Positions 9,780-19,966 of a stretch of DNA of 64,000 nucleotides are shown here, piece by piece; the first letter of the stretch is position 1; every line of letters begins with the position of its first letter. The stretch is from NCBI RefSeq assembly GCF_009931695.1, contig NZ_CP048000.1, positions 124,001 through 188,000 on the forward strand, given 5' to 3'. The notes below the pieces were generated by a model. It was not told where the DNA came from, searched no databases, and saw only the letters and a list, made by a program, of their open reading frames with translations. A program made the position numbers and the translations under genes. Origin of the DNA: Anaerocolumna sedimenticola (GTDB taxonomy: Bacteria; Bacillota; Clostridia; Lachnospirales; Lachnospiraceae).

Positions 9780-11467
9780 TTATGATAAAATACTCAAAAC
9801 TTCATATACCTCTTTCAAGGTACTTTTTTTACTGACATTCTCAGCCAAAGTAATTGCATTCTCATATGATGAGTTTCTGATTATATATTTTATATTAGGT
9901 ATTTCTTTCCCTGCCATACTGAATTCATCCAGTCCTAATCCAAGCAATAATAATACTGCTTTTTCATCACTGGCAAACTCCCCGCACATTCCTGCTTTAA
10001 TGTGGTTATCATGAGCTGCTTTAATAACTTTTTTTATACTTCGGATGACTGATGGGTGAAAGGAATTATACATCCCTGAAATTTTTTTATTCCCTCTGTC
10101 AACTGCAAGCATATACTGGGTTAAATCATTCGTCCCAATACTAAAGAAGTCTACTTCTTTTGCAAAATCCTCCGCTAACAATACAGATGCAGGGGTCTCA
10201 ATCATCATTCCAACTTCTATCTTATGATCCCAGGTTATATTAAGATTATTTAGTTCCTCCTGGCATTCCTTTAATATTTCTTTTGCCATACGCAGTTCTT
10301 CTAAGGATATGATCATCGGAAACATAATACGGATATTTCCATACGTACTGGCCCGCAAAATTGCCCGTAACTGAGTCTTAAACATATCTTTTAATTCCAG
10401 GGAAATACGAATGGCCCGCCAGCCTAAGAATGGATTATCTTCTTTCTCGAACTGGTAATAAGATAAATTTTTATCTCCGCCGATATCAAGGGTTCTAATG
10501 GTCAGTTCTTTACCGCAAAGCAAAGCTGCCTCTTTATATACCAGAAACTGTTCTTCCTCCGTAGGAAAATGTGTATTTTCCATATAAAGAAATTCACTTC
10601 GGAATAGACCGACGCCATCTATATGATATTGGACAGCATTTTTAATATCCTGTAAATTACCGGCATTGGCACATAGGATAACACTTTTACCATCTTTCGT
10701 TTTTGCAGGAAAGTTACCTTGTTTCGTTAATTCCATCTGCCTTTTCTCATATTCCAAACTAAGATTATGATATTTATTTATGGTATCGGAATCCGGATCG
10801 ATTATAATAACTCCGTTTCCTGCGTCTAAGATAACCCTATCCCCCGCTTTTACTTCTTTTAATATATCCCCGCTCCCACTAAAGCCGGGATCCCAAGTCC
10901 TTTAGCCATTATGGATACATGGCTGGTAACTCCGCCGTCCCTTGTAATAAAACCAAGAATATATTTTAGATTAAGTTTCGCTGTATCAGAGGGAGATAAA
11001 TCTTCGGCTACTAATATAACCGGTTCATTAATCTTTTCAAATGGATTTGAGATACTTCCCTGAAGGGAACTTAACAGCCGATTTCGTATATCTTTCAGAT
11101 CGGCAGCCCGCTCGCGCATATATTCATCTTCCAAAGCTTCAAACATCTGAATAAACTCTTCTGCGGCTGTTTCTAAAGCAAACTCTGCGTTATACTTATC
11201 TTCTTTGATTTTTGATGTAATACTGTCATAAAGGGTAATATCTTTTACCATTTCCAGATGTGCGCCAAAAATTGGATTGGTTTTGGCTAACGGGATAAGT
11301 TCTTCTTTTACCTTGGTAACTGCGGCTTCCAACCGGACTATTTCTTTCTGGACATCTTCCTCCGTAATGGAAGCAGTATTAACCTTAAATTCTTTTTTTT
11401 GAACGAGATATACTTTCCCTATGACAATACCTTTCGAAGCAGTTTTATCAACTTTTAAAACTTTCAT
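9780..11467 (-). CDS. ptsI: PTS Enzyme I (phosphoenolpyruvate-protein phosphotransferase), one frameshift
   Basis: Transfers phosphate from phosphoenolpyruvate to HPr in the cytosol. About 562 residues once repaired, close to the usual 570. The N-terminal half has the phosphohistidine loop GGVTSHVSIMAKGLGIPA. The C-terminal PEP-binding barrel has IMFPMI, the FSIGTNDLTQY segment and the catalytic cysteine in AGMCGEFA. The frame breaks near 10866. Adding one base to the C4 run at 10868-10871 gives GAGDILKEVKAGD and joins both halves exactly, so this is probably sequence error. Last gene of the mannitol-type PTS operon, 34 bp behind HPr. The two general PTS components placed behind a sugar-specific set suggest a genome with few PTS systems. 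Confidence 0.9.
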
Positions 11468-11501
11468 GTCCGCCCTCCCTTACACCAAAACATTTATTTC
11501 C

Positions 11502-11765
11502 TTACTCTCCCAGTCCGCTGTGTATAGCGTCCAGAATTTTCTTTAAATCCTCTTCCTCCGTTTCACCGTTACATTCTACCGTAATCTCCGTACCGCAGCG
11601 GATTGCAGCGGCCATTAACATCAATATGCTTTTGGGATTAACTCTTTTTTCCCCCACCTGAATCACAACATCGGATGAACACTTAGAAGCTACCTGTACC
11701 AGCTCACCTGCGGGCCTGGCGTGAATCCCTGATTTATTTGTCACCGTAATTTTCTGACTTACCAT
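11502..11765 (-). CDS. ptsH: Phosphocarrier protein HPr
   Basis: 87-residue phosphocarrier that passes phosphate from Enzyme I to the sugar-specific EIIA. The active histidine is in GIHARPA (residue about 15). The regulatory serine of Gram-positive HPr is visible in NPKSILMLM (about 46), so HPr kinase/CcpA-type control is possible. A GAGGAG ribosome site precedes the ATG. It lies directly upstream of ptsI and, on the other side, is separated from the dehydrogenase gene by a MITE-like element. Confidence 0.93.
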   Translation of the reverse strand: MVSQKITVTNKSGIHARPAGELVQVASKCSSDVVIQVGEKRVNPKSILMLMAAAIRCGTEITVECNGETEEEDLKKILDAIHSGLGE

Positions 11766-11795
11766 ACTGTTCTCCTCGCTATAAAACTATATTCC

Positions 11796-11945
11796 AGATA
11801 ATTGTGAAAATCTACTATTGTATCTATATACCATACAATGAATACAATTTCAGAGCTGAATCTTGCCCAGAGGGCAACTGAAGCTATGGAATTCGTATAT
11901 TTGTATAATATATTGAATAAATAAATAGTTTTGCAATTACCTTAA
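11796..11945. mobile_element. MITE-like element, family 1, complete but diverged copy
   Basis: Ends AGATAATTGTGAAAA and GTTTTGCAATTACCTTAA are degenerate versions of the family 1 terminal repeats. The core GCTGAATCTTGCCC...GGGCAACTGAAGCT is nearly identical to the inverted copy at 7431-7582. It lies inside the operon, between the dehydrogenase stop codon (two bases away) and ptsH. It may therefore act in the mRNA as a hairpin. Confidence 0.7.
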
Positions 11946-11946
11946 A

Positions 11947-13206
11947 CTACACTCCAAAATGTTCAAATAAAATCTTTTCAGCCTCAATATTCCATAATCC
12001 CTTATGGGCTTTGCAGGAATCGGATAACTTCTTATATAGAGGATCCGTTTTTCCTAACTCTTCAAAATCATCCAAAGCAGTTAGAGGCATATTAAACTGA
12101 GTATAAGTTAATTTTTTGCCTCCCGGAATTTTAGGAAGGTTCATCGTTGCTTCTGCTATGCTGTCTATACCACCTACGTGGGTAACCATAACCGCCGGTT
12201 CAATCAATCCTTTTGATGCCAAATCAATCGCTTCCACCAGATCGTCCGTATTTCCTCCGGTGGTACCCAGTAAATGGGTACTGGTATAATGAGTATTATA
12301 TAAATTAATTTCAGCCTTAAACTGGTTATCTGTCGGTCCTGCAAAGAAATTCATACAACCGTCAAATGCCAACAGGGCATCTCCCATTTCCGCAACCTCT
12401 TTTATGGGTACGTAGACAAATACATCATCATACCCATGGTCCTCAGTTAGTTCCATTAATTCCTCTATGGGATTTTCCATAGCTGCCGTATTGGCATATA
12501 TTAATTCAATTCCTTTTTCTGCTGCTGTTTCCTCAGAGATGACTTCCCTGGCTCTTTTAATTCTGTCATCACTGATATCTGTTACCACGATACGTTTTGG
12601 TTTATTGTCTATATATAAGCCATAACTTACCGCACCAAGCCCCATCGGACCGCAGCCGCCCATAATTAAGATATTTCCGCCTGCTTTGGTTCCCATAGCA
12701 TGATTATAATTTTGTTTATTGGTGTGGTAATTGGCATGATAGCCACCAATAATACAGCTCATCGGTTCACCTAAGGACGCTTCAAAATAACTTTCCCCGT
12801 CATAATTTAACAGACAGCCAAGCTCCATAACCTCCTGGGGTATTATGCAATAGGTACATGCACCGCCGAAAAATTCGTAAGAATATCCCGGGGAAGCCAA
12901 ACTTCCTTTATAATTAAGCGCCGGCTGAAGGGCGAATTTCTGACCCGGTTTAAACTGGTTCTGCCATTTTGCACCCACCTTTACAATATCACCACCGAAT
13001 TCATGTCCGATGATAATAGGGTTCGTGTCAATGTTTTGCGGAGCTCTCTTATGCTTCTTTCCCTGTTTTACTAATTTATAGGTAGACATACAGATACTGT
13101 CACTGATTACTTTTACTAATATTTCATCCTCTTTAATTTCCGGTAGTTCAAATTCTTCTAATCTTAAATCATCCATTCCATACATTCTGACTGCTTTTGA
13201 TTTCAT
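11947..13206 (-). CDS. Zinc-type medium-chain alcohol/polyol dehydrogenase (sorbose-1-phosphate reductase-like)
   Basis: 419 residues of the medium-chain dehydrogenase superfamily. The N-terminal GroES-like domain contains GHEFGGDIVKVG and a catalytic-zinc-type GEPMSC. The NAD(P)-binding fold begins at ILIMGGCGPMGLGAV. The closest named type I can suggest is L-sorbose-1-phosphate/polyol-phosphate dehydrogenase. It occupies the place where mtlD (mannitol-1-phosphate dehydrogenase, a different family) usually stands. It may therefore oxidise the sugar-alcohol phosphate delivered by the adjacent mannitol-type PTS. Substrate assignment is inference from context. An AGAGG ribosome site precedes the ATG. 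Confidence 0.8.
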   Translation of the reverse strand: MKSKAVRMYGMDDLRLEEFELPEIKEDEILVKVISDSICMSTYKLVKQGKKHKRAPQNIDTNPIIIGHEFGGDIVKVGAKWQNQFKPGQKFALQPALNYKGSLASPGYSYEFFGGACTYCIIPQEVMELGCLLNYDGESYFEASLGEPMSCIIGGYHANYHTNKQNYNHAMGTKAGGNILIMGGCGPMGLGAVSYGLYIDNKPKRIVVTDISDDRIKRAREVISEETAAEKGIELIYANTAAMENPIEELMELTEDHGYDDVFVYVPIKEVAEMGDALLAFDGCMNFFAGPTDNQFKAEINLYNTHYTSTHLLGTTGGNTDDLVEAIDLASKGLIEPAVMVTHVGGIDSIAEATMNLPKIPGGKKLTYTQFNMPLTALDDFEELGKTDPLYKKLSDSCKAHKGLWNIEAEKILFEHFGV

Positions 13207-13382
13207 ATTTTCCTCTCATTCTGCCGTAGGCTGTGGAATAAAATTCTTTCCCTTTCTGATTTTGGGTATAAAAATTAAAGGGTGAGAATTTTACATTTTT
13301 TACTCTCGTCCGACTGTTATTTCATATTTACTAATTGAGTTTTAACTTTGACTTTAATCTTACTGTTTTAACAAGCCTAAAA

Positions 13383-14312
13383 TCATAACTCTATTACTTC
13401 AACCTTTTTCATTAACTCATCCACTAGTTCTCTTTTCGGTGGTTTAGTGCCTTTGGTTGTTACTGCCCCCGCCGAAGTAGCCAATCCTAATTTGGAACAT
13501 TCTGCTAAGTCAAGTCCCTGATCTAATCCGTAAGCAAGTGCCGCAACCATGGCATCCCCTGCTCCGACGGTGGAATGGGCTTCCACTTTTAATCCCGGGC
13601 ATTTTATTACCTTATCAGCTGTTAAAAATAATGCGCCCATCTGTCCAAGGGAAATGGCAGCCATTCGGATACCTTTCTCAATCAACTGCTTTCCCATCTT
13701 AACAAGTTCTTTTTCATCAGCACGGTAATCCATATGAAAATACTCTTCCAACTCAGCTCTGTTTGGTTTTATATAATCAGGGCTTGCTTCTAACGAATGT
13801 ATGAATAGCTCTCCGTCAGCATCTAAAAATACCTTTGCACCTTTTGCTTTCACCTTTTGAATCAGGTCATGGTATACTGTCTTACTGACTCCATTAGGTA
13901 TGCTTCCTGCCATAATGAACAGGGTATTCTCGTTCGCATAACTGATTAGCTTCTGTGTTAATTGCTCCAATTCCTCTTCACTGACCACAGGACCCGGTTC
14001 ATTCAACTCCGTAACAAAACCATTTGATTCTAATACTTTCATATTCGTTCTGATTTCATTTTTAATTTCAACAAAATCAAATTTAATTCCCTGTTCTCTT
14101 AAGGCTTTTTCGATAAGGCTTCCTCCGCTTCCGCCTATAAAACCGGTTGCTATGGAGTCACCGCCAAGCTCTTTAATGGTTTTGGATACATTGATACCCT
14201 TTCCACCCACATCCATAATAACATTTTTCAATCGGTTTAAGCTGCCCCGTTCCAATTGTTCTAACTCAACAGTCTTATCAATCGCCGGATTCATTGTCAC
14301 CGTTATAATCAT
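13383..14312 (-). CDS. fruK: PfkB family 1-phosphofructokinase-like hexose kinase
   Basis: 309-residue ribokinase/PfkB fold kinase. It has MNPAIDKTVE at the N-terminus, VGGKGINVSK (sugar-binding) and the catalytic anion-hole motif GAGDAMVAAL near residue 250. FruK/LacC members phosphorylate fructose-1-phosphate or tagatose-6-phosphate at the free end. The frame can extend to 14351, but AAGGAG sits eight bases before the ATG at 14312 and conservation starts there. It begins four bases after the EIIA stop codon, so translation is probably coupled. In this operon it would phosphorylate the ketose phosphate produced by the dehydrogenase. Confidence 0.85.
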   Translation of the reverse strand: MIITVTMNPAIDKTVELEQLERGSLNRLKNVIMDVGGKGINVSKTIKELGGDSIATGFIGGSGGSLIEKALREQGIKFDFVEIKNEIRTNMKVLESNGFVTELNEPGPVVSEEELEQLTQKLISYANENTLFIMAGSIPNGVSKTVYHDLIQKVKAKGAKVFLDADGELFIHSLEASPDYIKPNRAELEEYFHMDYRADEKELVKMGKQLIEKGIRMAAISLGQMGALFLTADKVIKCPGLKVEAHSTVGAGDAMVAALAYGLDQGLDLAECSKLGLATSAGAVTTKGTKPPKRELVDELMKKVEVIEL

Positions 14313-14316
14313 GAAA

Positions 14317-14742
14317 TCACTCCTTACCGGTAAATAAATTGTAGATTTCATCTACACTGCTTGTTCTTAAGTTATCTACTGCTTCGGGAGCGGATAATAT
14401 ATCCGCTATGTTAGCTAACACTTCCAGATGTTCATCCCCAACCCCTGCAATACCGATTACTACATATACCATTTCATCTTTCCACATGGTACCTTCCGGA
14501 AATATCATAACAGCAATGCCGGATTTTTTAATATCCTTTTTTGCTTCCTCCACACCATGAGGCAATGCGATTCCATTCCCGATATTGGTAGAGAACGATA
14601 ACTCTCTTTTTAACATGGCATCTATATAATTTTCATCTACATAACCGCTTTCATATAATAAGCGGCCGACTTCACGTATCACATCTTCTTTGGGTTTTGC
14701 TTTACAACCTAGTACTATATTTGTTTTTTGTAATAATTCCAT
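14317..14742 (-). CDS. mtlF: PTS mannitol-type EIIA component
   Basis: 141-residue cytosolic EIIA of the mannitol/fructose family. The phosphorylatable histidine is in GIALPHGVEE (about residue 63). It accepts phosphate from HPr and passes it to the EIIB cysteine of the separately encoded EIICB. An AAAGGAC ribosome site lies upstream. The 270-bp gap to mtlR holds small hairpins (GGCTGCCCATGGCAGCC-like, and AAACTGCTTTGCAGTTT at 14871-14887) that may be a local promoter or leader. Confidence 0.9.
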   Translation of the reverse strand: MELLQKTNIVLGCKAKPKEDVIREVGRLLYESGYVDENYIDAMLKRELSFSTNIGNGIALPHGVEEAKKDIKKSGIAVMIFPEGTMWKDEMVYVVIGIAGVGDEHLEVLANIADILSAPEAVDNLRTSSVDEIYNLFTGKE

Positions 14743-15014
14743 TTTATCTATGTCCTTTCTATTAAACCTGTCAACTGGCTGCTATACGGCTGCCCATGGC
14801 TGCCGTTAATGGCGCATGTAACTCCGGAGAAATATGATAATAAAACTCCTCTGGCTTTATAATCCTATTTCAAAACTGCTTTGCAGTTTCTTTTTCATAC
14901 TTCTATTATAATCTTACTTACCTTCAAATTTCAATTTATACAAAAATGAGTTTGACACTATCAGTTAGCGCCATTTCTAAACTTTTTTCCTCCACATTCT
15001 GGTATTTCTGTTTT

Positions 15015-17111
15015 TCAGACCTGATCCAAATACTGATTAAAGTAATTCTTTAGTTCTTTAGTAATGTAATTAAGAATTTTCTCTTTATCACCCAGAAAAA
15101 TAAATTTTAAGAATTCGCTATCCTCAATTAATTTGCTGCTTAAATAACCCATAATGCTGCTATTTTCACCGGTATGTTCATCATCCGGGATCAGCATGAT
15201 AATGACAGCGTGGATATTTTGAAAAAACGGATCCTCAAATTTCGTTAATTCTTTGGTCACACAGACAGAAAAACTGGGTTTTACTACACCTTTGGTACGT
15301 GTATGGAGCAGTGCAAAGTCATATTCCGGGATAATCTGGGATGCAATTTTTTCTCTCCTTCTTATATCCTCCTGAATGAGAAGCCTTTTATCATTGTACG
15401 GAGATAATTTTTCCGTAACTGCAACCAGTAACTCTTCAAAAGTAATAAAACTGCTTACTTTAAAAAGCGAAAAATCCTTCAGTATAGATTTGATCTGAGT
15501 AGCTGTGAAATTAACCAGTTCCAGCTGTTTCGAAAAATCTCTATCAGCTGTTACTGTTTTCGGAGTTTTTGCATACAATCTTACTTTTGCTTCAATCTGC
15601 TCTAAGTCAGAATCAATTAGCAAAGGACTGACTCTTACAATATCAGCATTGATCTCATCCAATCGAATACTGGATATTAAGAAATCCAATTTATTTATCA
15701 CCGGCGCCGTTAAGTCTTCCTTGCCATAAGTTACAATTTCAGCTCTATCTTTTAAATGGCGCTTCAATTTTGTATGCATCAGCCTGGAAATACCGATTCC
15801 GCTGGCACATACAATTCCTATATCCACCTTTCGCTTACTTTCTTTCTGATTTTCAAGGCGCACTCCGGCAGCACCAAAATGCATGGCTAAAAATCCGATT
15901 TCTTCCTCCGGTACTTTATATCCATATCTATTGGTAATTAAACTTCCCACTTTCAGGCATTTTTTAAAAATGTCCGGATAAGTATCTTTTATCTCCTGTA
16001 AAAGCGGATTTGATATGGTCATATGGTTTTTAAGCCGTATAAAAGTCGGCTGTAAATGCGCAAGCAACCCGAAAATAAATTCCTCGTCCTGCTTAAGTTC
16101 ATATGCCATGTTCTCATCATAAACATCGATCATATCATTAATAAAATTTAAGATTTCTTCCCGTTCATTCAGGTTTTCTATCTCTAATCCATCATCAATA
16201 TATTGCAATTTAGATCCTTTAATATGCAGCAGCATATAAGCAATTTCAATATCAGGAATTTCAATTTGAAACTCCTCTTCTAATGAATTGGCTATATGCA
16301 GCGCCAGATCGTAATCTTCGTCCTTACTTAATTTTTCTTCCAGTTCCTTATTAGGTTCTATGATTTCCTTTTGCAGTATCCGGTTAACCGCTATGGTAAC
16401 ATGAAGAATTAATCCAATATAGGAATTCTCCGTTAATCTTAATAATCTCTTATCCCGGATACTGTTAAAACAGGTAATAACCTGCTTTAATACATCATTA
16501 TTAATAAGATTATAAATGTTTTTTCCTTCTTTATCACGGATTAAGTCCAATATGGACCGTTCATTACCGTCAGAGAGGTTTTTCATAACCTTACTATCCA
16601 TATTTTCATCAATAAATTTTCTGACCGCCAAACGGTAATTTTTTTCACTGCCTTCTAAGGCAACTCCATATCCTTGCTTTCTGATTATTTTTAAATCAAA
16701 CTGATGAAACCATGTTTCAATTGCTTCCATATCATTACTTATGGTCGCTTCACTGACTCCGAATATATTTCCGTAGTAATATAACTTTTTGGGAGATCTG
16801 TCCTTTAATATTTCTAATATTAATCTTTTTCTTCTCTCTTCTTTATCTCCGGAATCAAGTACGTCCTCTTCCTTTAATAAATTGAGTAAATTCTTTTTAT
16901 CCGATTCTTCTCCTTCCAGCCAGATACCGGTACCCGTCTTCGTCTGCAGAGATACATGGTATTTTTTTAAGGAACTGCCGATATACTCCAGCTCTCTTTG
17001 TACTGTCCTTTTGCTGACTTTTATTTCATCAGCCAGTTTCTTAACTGATACAACCTGATCTTCCTGTAATAAAAGAAGCAATATCTGACGAAGCCGCGGT
17101 GAAAAATTCAT
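15015..17111 (-). CDS. mtlR: MtlR/BglG-family PRD-containing transcriptional regulator
   Basis: 698 residues with the full MtlR layout: an N-terminal winged helix (VKKLADEIKVSKRTVQRELE), a second helix-turn-helix, two PTS-regulation domains (about 190-410), an EIIB-like domain with a cysteine in IGIVCASGIGISRL (about 425), and a C-terminal EIIA-like domain with the histidine of LLHTRTKG. Such activators respond to PTS phosphorylation and turn on their own sugar operon. An AGGAGGG ribosome site is present. It lies between mtlA and mtlF in the same direction, separated from mtlA by a MITE-like copy and a hairpin. Confidence 0.9.
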   Translation of the reverse strand: MNFSPRLRQILLLLLQEDQVVSVKKLADEIKVSKRTVQRELEYIGSSLKKYHVSLQTKTGTGIWLEGEESDKKNLLNLLKEEDVLDSGDKEERRKRLILEILKDRSPKKLYYYGNIFGVSEATISNDMEAIETWFHQFDLKIIRKQGYGVALEGSEKNYRLAVRKFIDENMDSKVMKNLSDGNERSILDLIRDKEGKNIYNLINNDVLKQVITCFNSIRDKRLLRLTENSYIGLILHVTIAVNRILQKEIIEPNKELEEKLSKDEDYDLALHIANSLEEEFQIEIPDIEIAYMLLHIKGSKLQYIDDGLEIENLNEREEILNFINDMIDVYDENMAYELKQDEEFIFGLLAHLQPTFIRLKNHMTISNPLLQEIKDTYPDIFKKCLKVGSLITNRYGYKVPEEEIGFLAMHFGAAGVRLENQKESKRKVDIGIVCASGIGISRLMHTKLKRHLKDRAEIVTYGKEDLTAPVINKLDFLISSIRLDEINADIVRVSPLLIDSDLEQIEAKVRLYAKTPKTVTADRDFSKQLELVNFTATQIKSILKDFSLFKVSSFITFEELLVAVTEKLSPYNDKRLLIQEDIRRREKIASQIIPEYDFALLHTRTKGVVKPSFSVCVTKELTKFEDPFFQNIHAVIIMLIPDDEHTGENSSIMGYLSSKLIEDSEFLKFIFLGDKEKILNYITKELKNYFNQYLDQV

Positions 17112-17141
17112 AACCTTATCCCTCCTTTTTCTAATATTATA

Positions 17142-17243
17142 TTAGGTAATTGCGAAACTCACATATTGTATCTATATACCATGCAATTAATACAATTTCA
17201 AAGCTGATTTTGCCCATAGGGCAACTGAAGCTCTGAAAGTAGT
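17142..17243. mobile_element. MITE-like element, family 1, right-truncated copy
   Basis: Starts with the intact end TTAGGTAATTGCGAAAC. It continues through the shared ATTGTATCTATATACC and TTGCCCATAGGGCAACTGAAGCT core, then loses homology. No right terminal repeat is seen. It lies between mtlR and mtlA. Confidence 0.65.
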
Positions 17244-17250
17244 GCAAATA

Positions 17251-17276
17251 GGGGTATTGCCTATAGCAATAACCCC
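17251..17276 (-). terminator. Intercistronic hairpin after mtlA
   Basis: GGGGTATTGC pairs with GCAATAACCCC with one bulge, 19 bases after the mtlA stop. The T-run is weak, so it may be an attenuator or an mRNA-stabilising hairpin rather than a full terminator. Confidence 0.45.
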
Positions 17277-17294
17277 TTTCGCACGACTAATTCT

Positions 17295-18677
17295 TTATTT
17301 TGTCTGCTTTAACTCTTCTACTAAAATGTCATATTCCGGTGCCGAAAGAAAGTTTTTAATTAAAACCAATTTCGCATTTGGATTACTGTGGGCTGCACGT
17401 TCTCCCAATTCCGCATGGGTTACTACGATCTCAGCATCCTGCGGTATACTTGACACGGATGCATGAACTACATTAATGTGTCCGAGTCCGGCTGCTGCCA
17501 GCTTTTTACGAAGCACTGTTGCACCCATGGCGCTTGATCCCATACCTGCATCACAGGCGAATACGATGCTTTTAATGTTAACAGTATCTAATTGTTTGGG
17601 CTCCGCTACAATACCTTTGGAGGCCATTTTCATTTCTTTTACTTTATCTTTTGCTGTATCAATATCTTCATCTTTTCCAAACATTTTTAACAACGGAACT
17701 GCAACAACGCAGGAAACCGCAGTTGCAACCAATACCCCTAAGATAACCGGCAGATATCCTGTCTTTGGTGTCATGGCAAGTACTGCTATAATACTTCCCG
17801 GAGAAGCTGCTGAAACTAAACCACCGCCTAATATGCTAAGTGTAAAGATACCGCTTGCTCCACCTGCAATAGCTGCAATTATTAAAGTCGGATTCATTAA
17901 AACATAAGGGAAATAAATTTCATGGATACCACCTAAAAAGTGAATAATAATTGCACCTGGGGCGGAACTCCTTGCAGAACCTTTACCTGCAATACAGTAG
18001 GCAAGCAGGATTCCAAGTCCCGGACCCGGATTGGCTTCTAATAAAAAGAAGATAGATTTACCTAATTCTTTAGACTGTTCCATACCCATTGGTGATAAGA
18101 TACCATGATTAACTGCGTTATTTAAGAATAATACTTTTGCTGGCTCAATAAATATACTTGCTAAAGGAAGTAATCCATGGTCAACAAAGAAACCAACACC
18201 TGCCTGCATAACGGCATTTAATTGTGTAACAACCGGAGCAATACCTTTTAATGCAAGTAATGCAAGTATCGCACCTATGATACCAAGGGAAAAGTTATTT
18301 ACAAGCATTTCAAAACCTGCTTTTACTTTTCCTTCTATCAATTTATCAAATTTTTTAAGGATCCAGGCACTAAGGGGACCCATAATCATTGCCCCGAGAA
18401 ACATAGGAACATCCGAACCAACTATAACACCCATCGTTGCTATTGCACCAATAACTCCGCCTCGATGACCAGCAACAGCACTACCTCCGGTGAAAGCAAT
18501 TAATAAGGTTAGTAAGGTTGATGACATAGGACCTACCAAAACCGCAAGGTTTTCATTTGGTAACCATCCTGTTGGGATAAATAATGCGGTTATAAACCCC
18601 CATGCTATAAATGCCCCAATATTCGGCATAACCATACCGCTTAAAAATCTTCCAAACACTTGAACTTTTTCTTTCAT
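17295..18677 (-). CDS. mtlA: PTS mannitol-type EIICB permease
   Basis: 460-residue membrane transporter that imports and phosphorylates a hexitol. The EIIC part (about residues 10-340) has many hydrophobic segments and the GGIHEIYFPYVLM substrate motif. A linker leads to the EIIB domain with the phosphocysteine in IVFACDAGMGSSAMGA (about 380). The EIIA domain is absent and is supplied by the separate mtlF gene. First gene of the operon, with GAGAGGG upstream of the ATG. Sequence type suggests mannitol, but the unusual dehydrogenase and PfkB kinase in the operon leave another hexitol or L-sorbose possible. Confidence 0.9.
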   Translation of the reverse strand: MKEKVQVFGRFLSGMVMPNIGAFIAWGFITALFIPTGWLPNENLAVLVGPMSSTLLTLLIAFTGGSAVAGHRGGVIGAIATMGVIVGSDVPMFLGAMIMGPLSAWILKKFDKLIEGKVKAGFEMLVNNFSLGIIGAILALLALKGIAPVVTQLNAVMQAGVGFFVDHGLLPLASIFIEPAKVLFLNNAVNHGILSPMGMEQSKELGKSIFFLLEANPGPGLGILLAYCIAGKGSARSSAPGAIIIHFLGGIHEIYFPYVLMNPTLIIAAIAGGASGIFTLSILGGGLVSAASPGSIIAVLAMTPKTGYLPVILGVLVATAVSCVVAVPLLKMFGKDEDIDTAKDKVKEMKMASKGIVAEPKQLDTVNIKSIVFACDAGMGSSAMGATVLRKKLAAAGLGHINVVHASVSSIPQDAEIVVTHAELGERAAHSNPNAKLVLIKNFLSAPEYDILVEELKQTK

Positions 18678-18973
18678 CTCTTACCCTCTCTTCTGAAAAT
18701 TAATGAACAGTTATTATTATTTTCTGAAGAAATGATTGGCCAATCATCTTCTTAAGATAGTTTTATTATAACGGTAGACACTACCTTATTTCAACTTTAA
18801 CAAACGTCAATTTGTCGCTATTTAATAATGACATGACTAAATACCAAATTTATTTAGGCAATTTACATAAAAAAGCAAGCGATCGTTACGGTCTTATGCT
18901 AATCGCATCAGTTTCAGCTCCATTTTCATTAGAAAAAAGCCTTGTCAAAAAATTGAACCAGGCTTTATTTCTT

Positions 18974-19324
18974 TTAAACCATATAACTAATACCAATTAA
19001 AAGTAAGGAGAGAAGTAAATAAGCCAAAGTGAACAGCATGAGTATCCGAAAGATTACAAAGATAACTTTCCACATCCTTTTGCTTACCGTTTCCCCTGTT
19101 GAATCAAAGGTATATTTTTTTATGTCTTTTTTAGTTAGTATAGCAGATAAAATCAGTACAATACTCCAAAGGATATAGATACCGACTTCTACGGGTATGG
19201 TCATTGCCGCATAGTTAAACGGCAGCATTTCAAAAACAAATAACCAGGGCACTACTACTGCCACCAAATATACAAAGAAATGGATTACACAGGTAGTTAA
19301 TCTGAATTCCGAACCATCATTCAT
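18974..19324 (-). CDS. Small membrane protein, unknown
   Basis: 116 residues with three strongly hydrophobic segments (about 12-33, 42-63, 88-112) and a short cytosolic-looking basic loop (LTKKDIKKYTFDSTGE). No family recognised. An AGGAGG ribosome site lies eight bases before the ATG. Isolated from neighbours: mtlA starts about 300 bp away. That spacer (18678-18973) probably holds the mtl promoter, but I could not identify its elements. Confidence 0.65.
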   Translation of the reverse strand: MNDGSEFRLTTCVIHFFVYLVAVVVPWLFVFEMLPFNYAAMTIPVEVGIYILWSIVLILSAILTKKDIKKYTFDSTGETVSKRMWKVIFVIFRILMLFTLAYLLLSLLLIGISYMV

Positions 19325-19404
19325 CTTCTCATCCTCCTTATGACAGAGTTTTTATTCCAATTAGTTTTATCATAAAATATGGATTATATACAGTATTCAT
19401 ATTA

Positions 19405-19554
19405 ATGATTTGAATGTCAAAAGCCATACAAATACTTTACACTCGTAGATTTGCACATCTATAATTCATCATCACGGAATCAGAATGTAAAATGTGCAAA
19501 TTGACGGAACCATATAAAAAATTGGTTTTTGACGCTCAAATCATATAATTAGTC
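19405..19554. repeat. Palindromic intergenic element, family 3
   Basis: ATGATTTGAATGTCAAAAGCC at the left is answered by GGTTTTTGACGCTCAAATCAT at the right: 21 bp with three mismatches. Inner arms TTTGCACAT and ATGTGCAAA also pair. A 150-bp hairpin-forming unit in the 640-bp spacer before crcB. The rest of that spacer (19555-19966) is AT-rich and shows no gene. Confidence 0.6.
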
Positions 19555-19966
19555 TATATCCAGCTGATCCAGTATGTTATTCTCCTCTAATTCCTTAAGG
19601 GTTCTCTAAGTCTCACCTCTTGCATTAAAATCTTAAGTATGGGTAATCAGTATCTATATAGTTATTATAATAATATTATTATTTGAATTTACTATTTAAT
19701 CGTCAGTAATTCCTGATATCCCCACTAAATTACAGATTGTCCCAGAAACAGATATAATGGTTACATTAATTAAAGAATGTTTCACAATCTAAAATGCTAA
19801 AAATATAATTATGAAATGTAGTTTTTTTTCTGGGTTGGTGATATAATTGAAAACCGGATGACCGTTCATTCATACGGTTCTTACGTACTGTGCATACCTG
19901 CACTTTAACACAAATATGCAAATTGCGTATATTTTGGCGTAAATTACTTAAGAAGGAGACCTTAAA

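Noticed and set aside
19840..19966. Fluoride riboswitch before crcB
   Set aside because: The region has small stems, but I could not find the conserved GGNGATG...CC core and pseudoknot partners of the crcB riboswitch.
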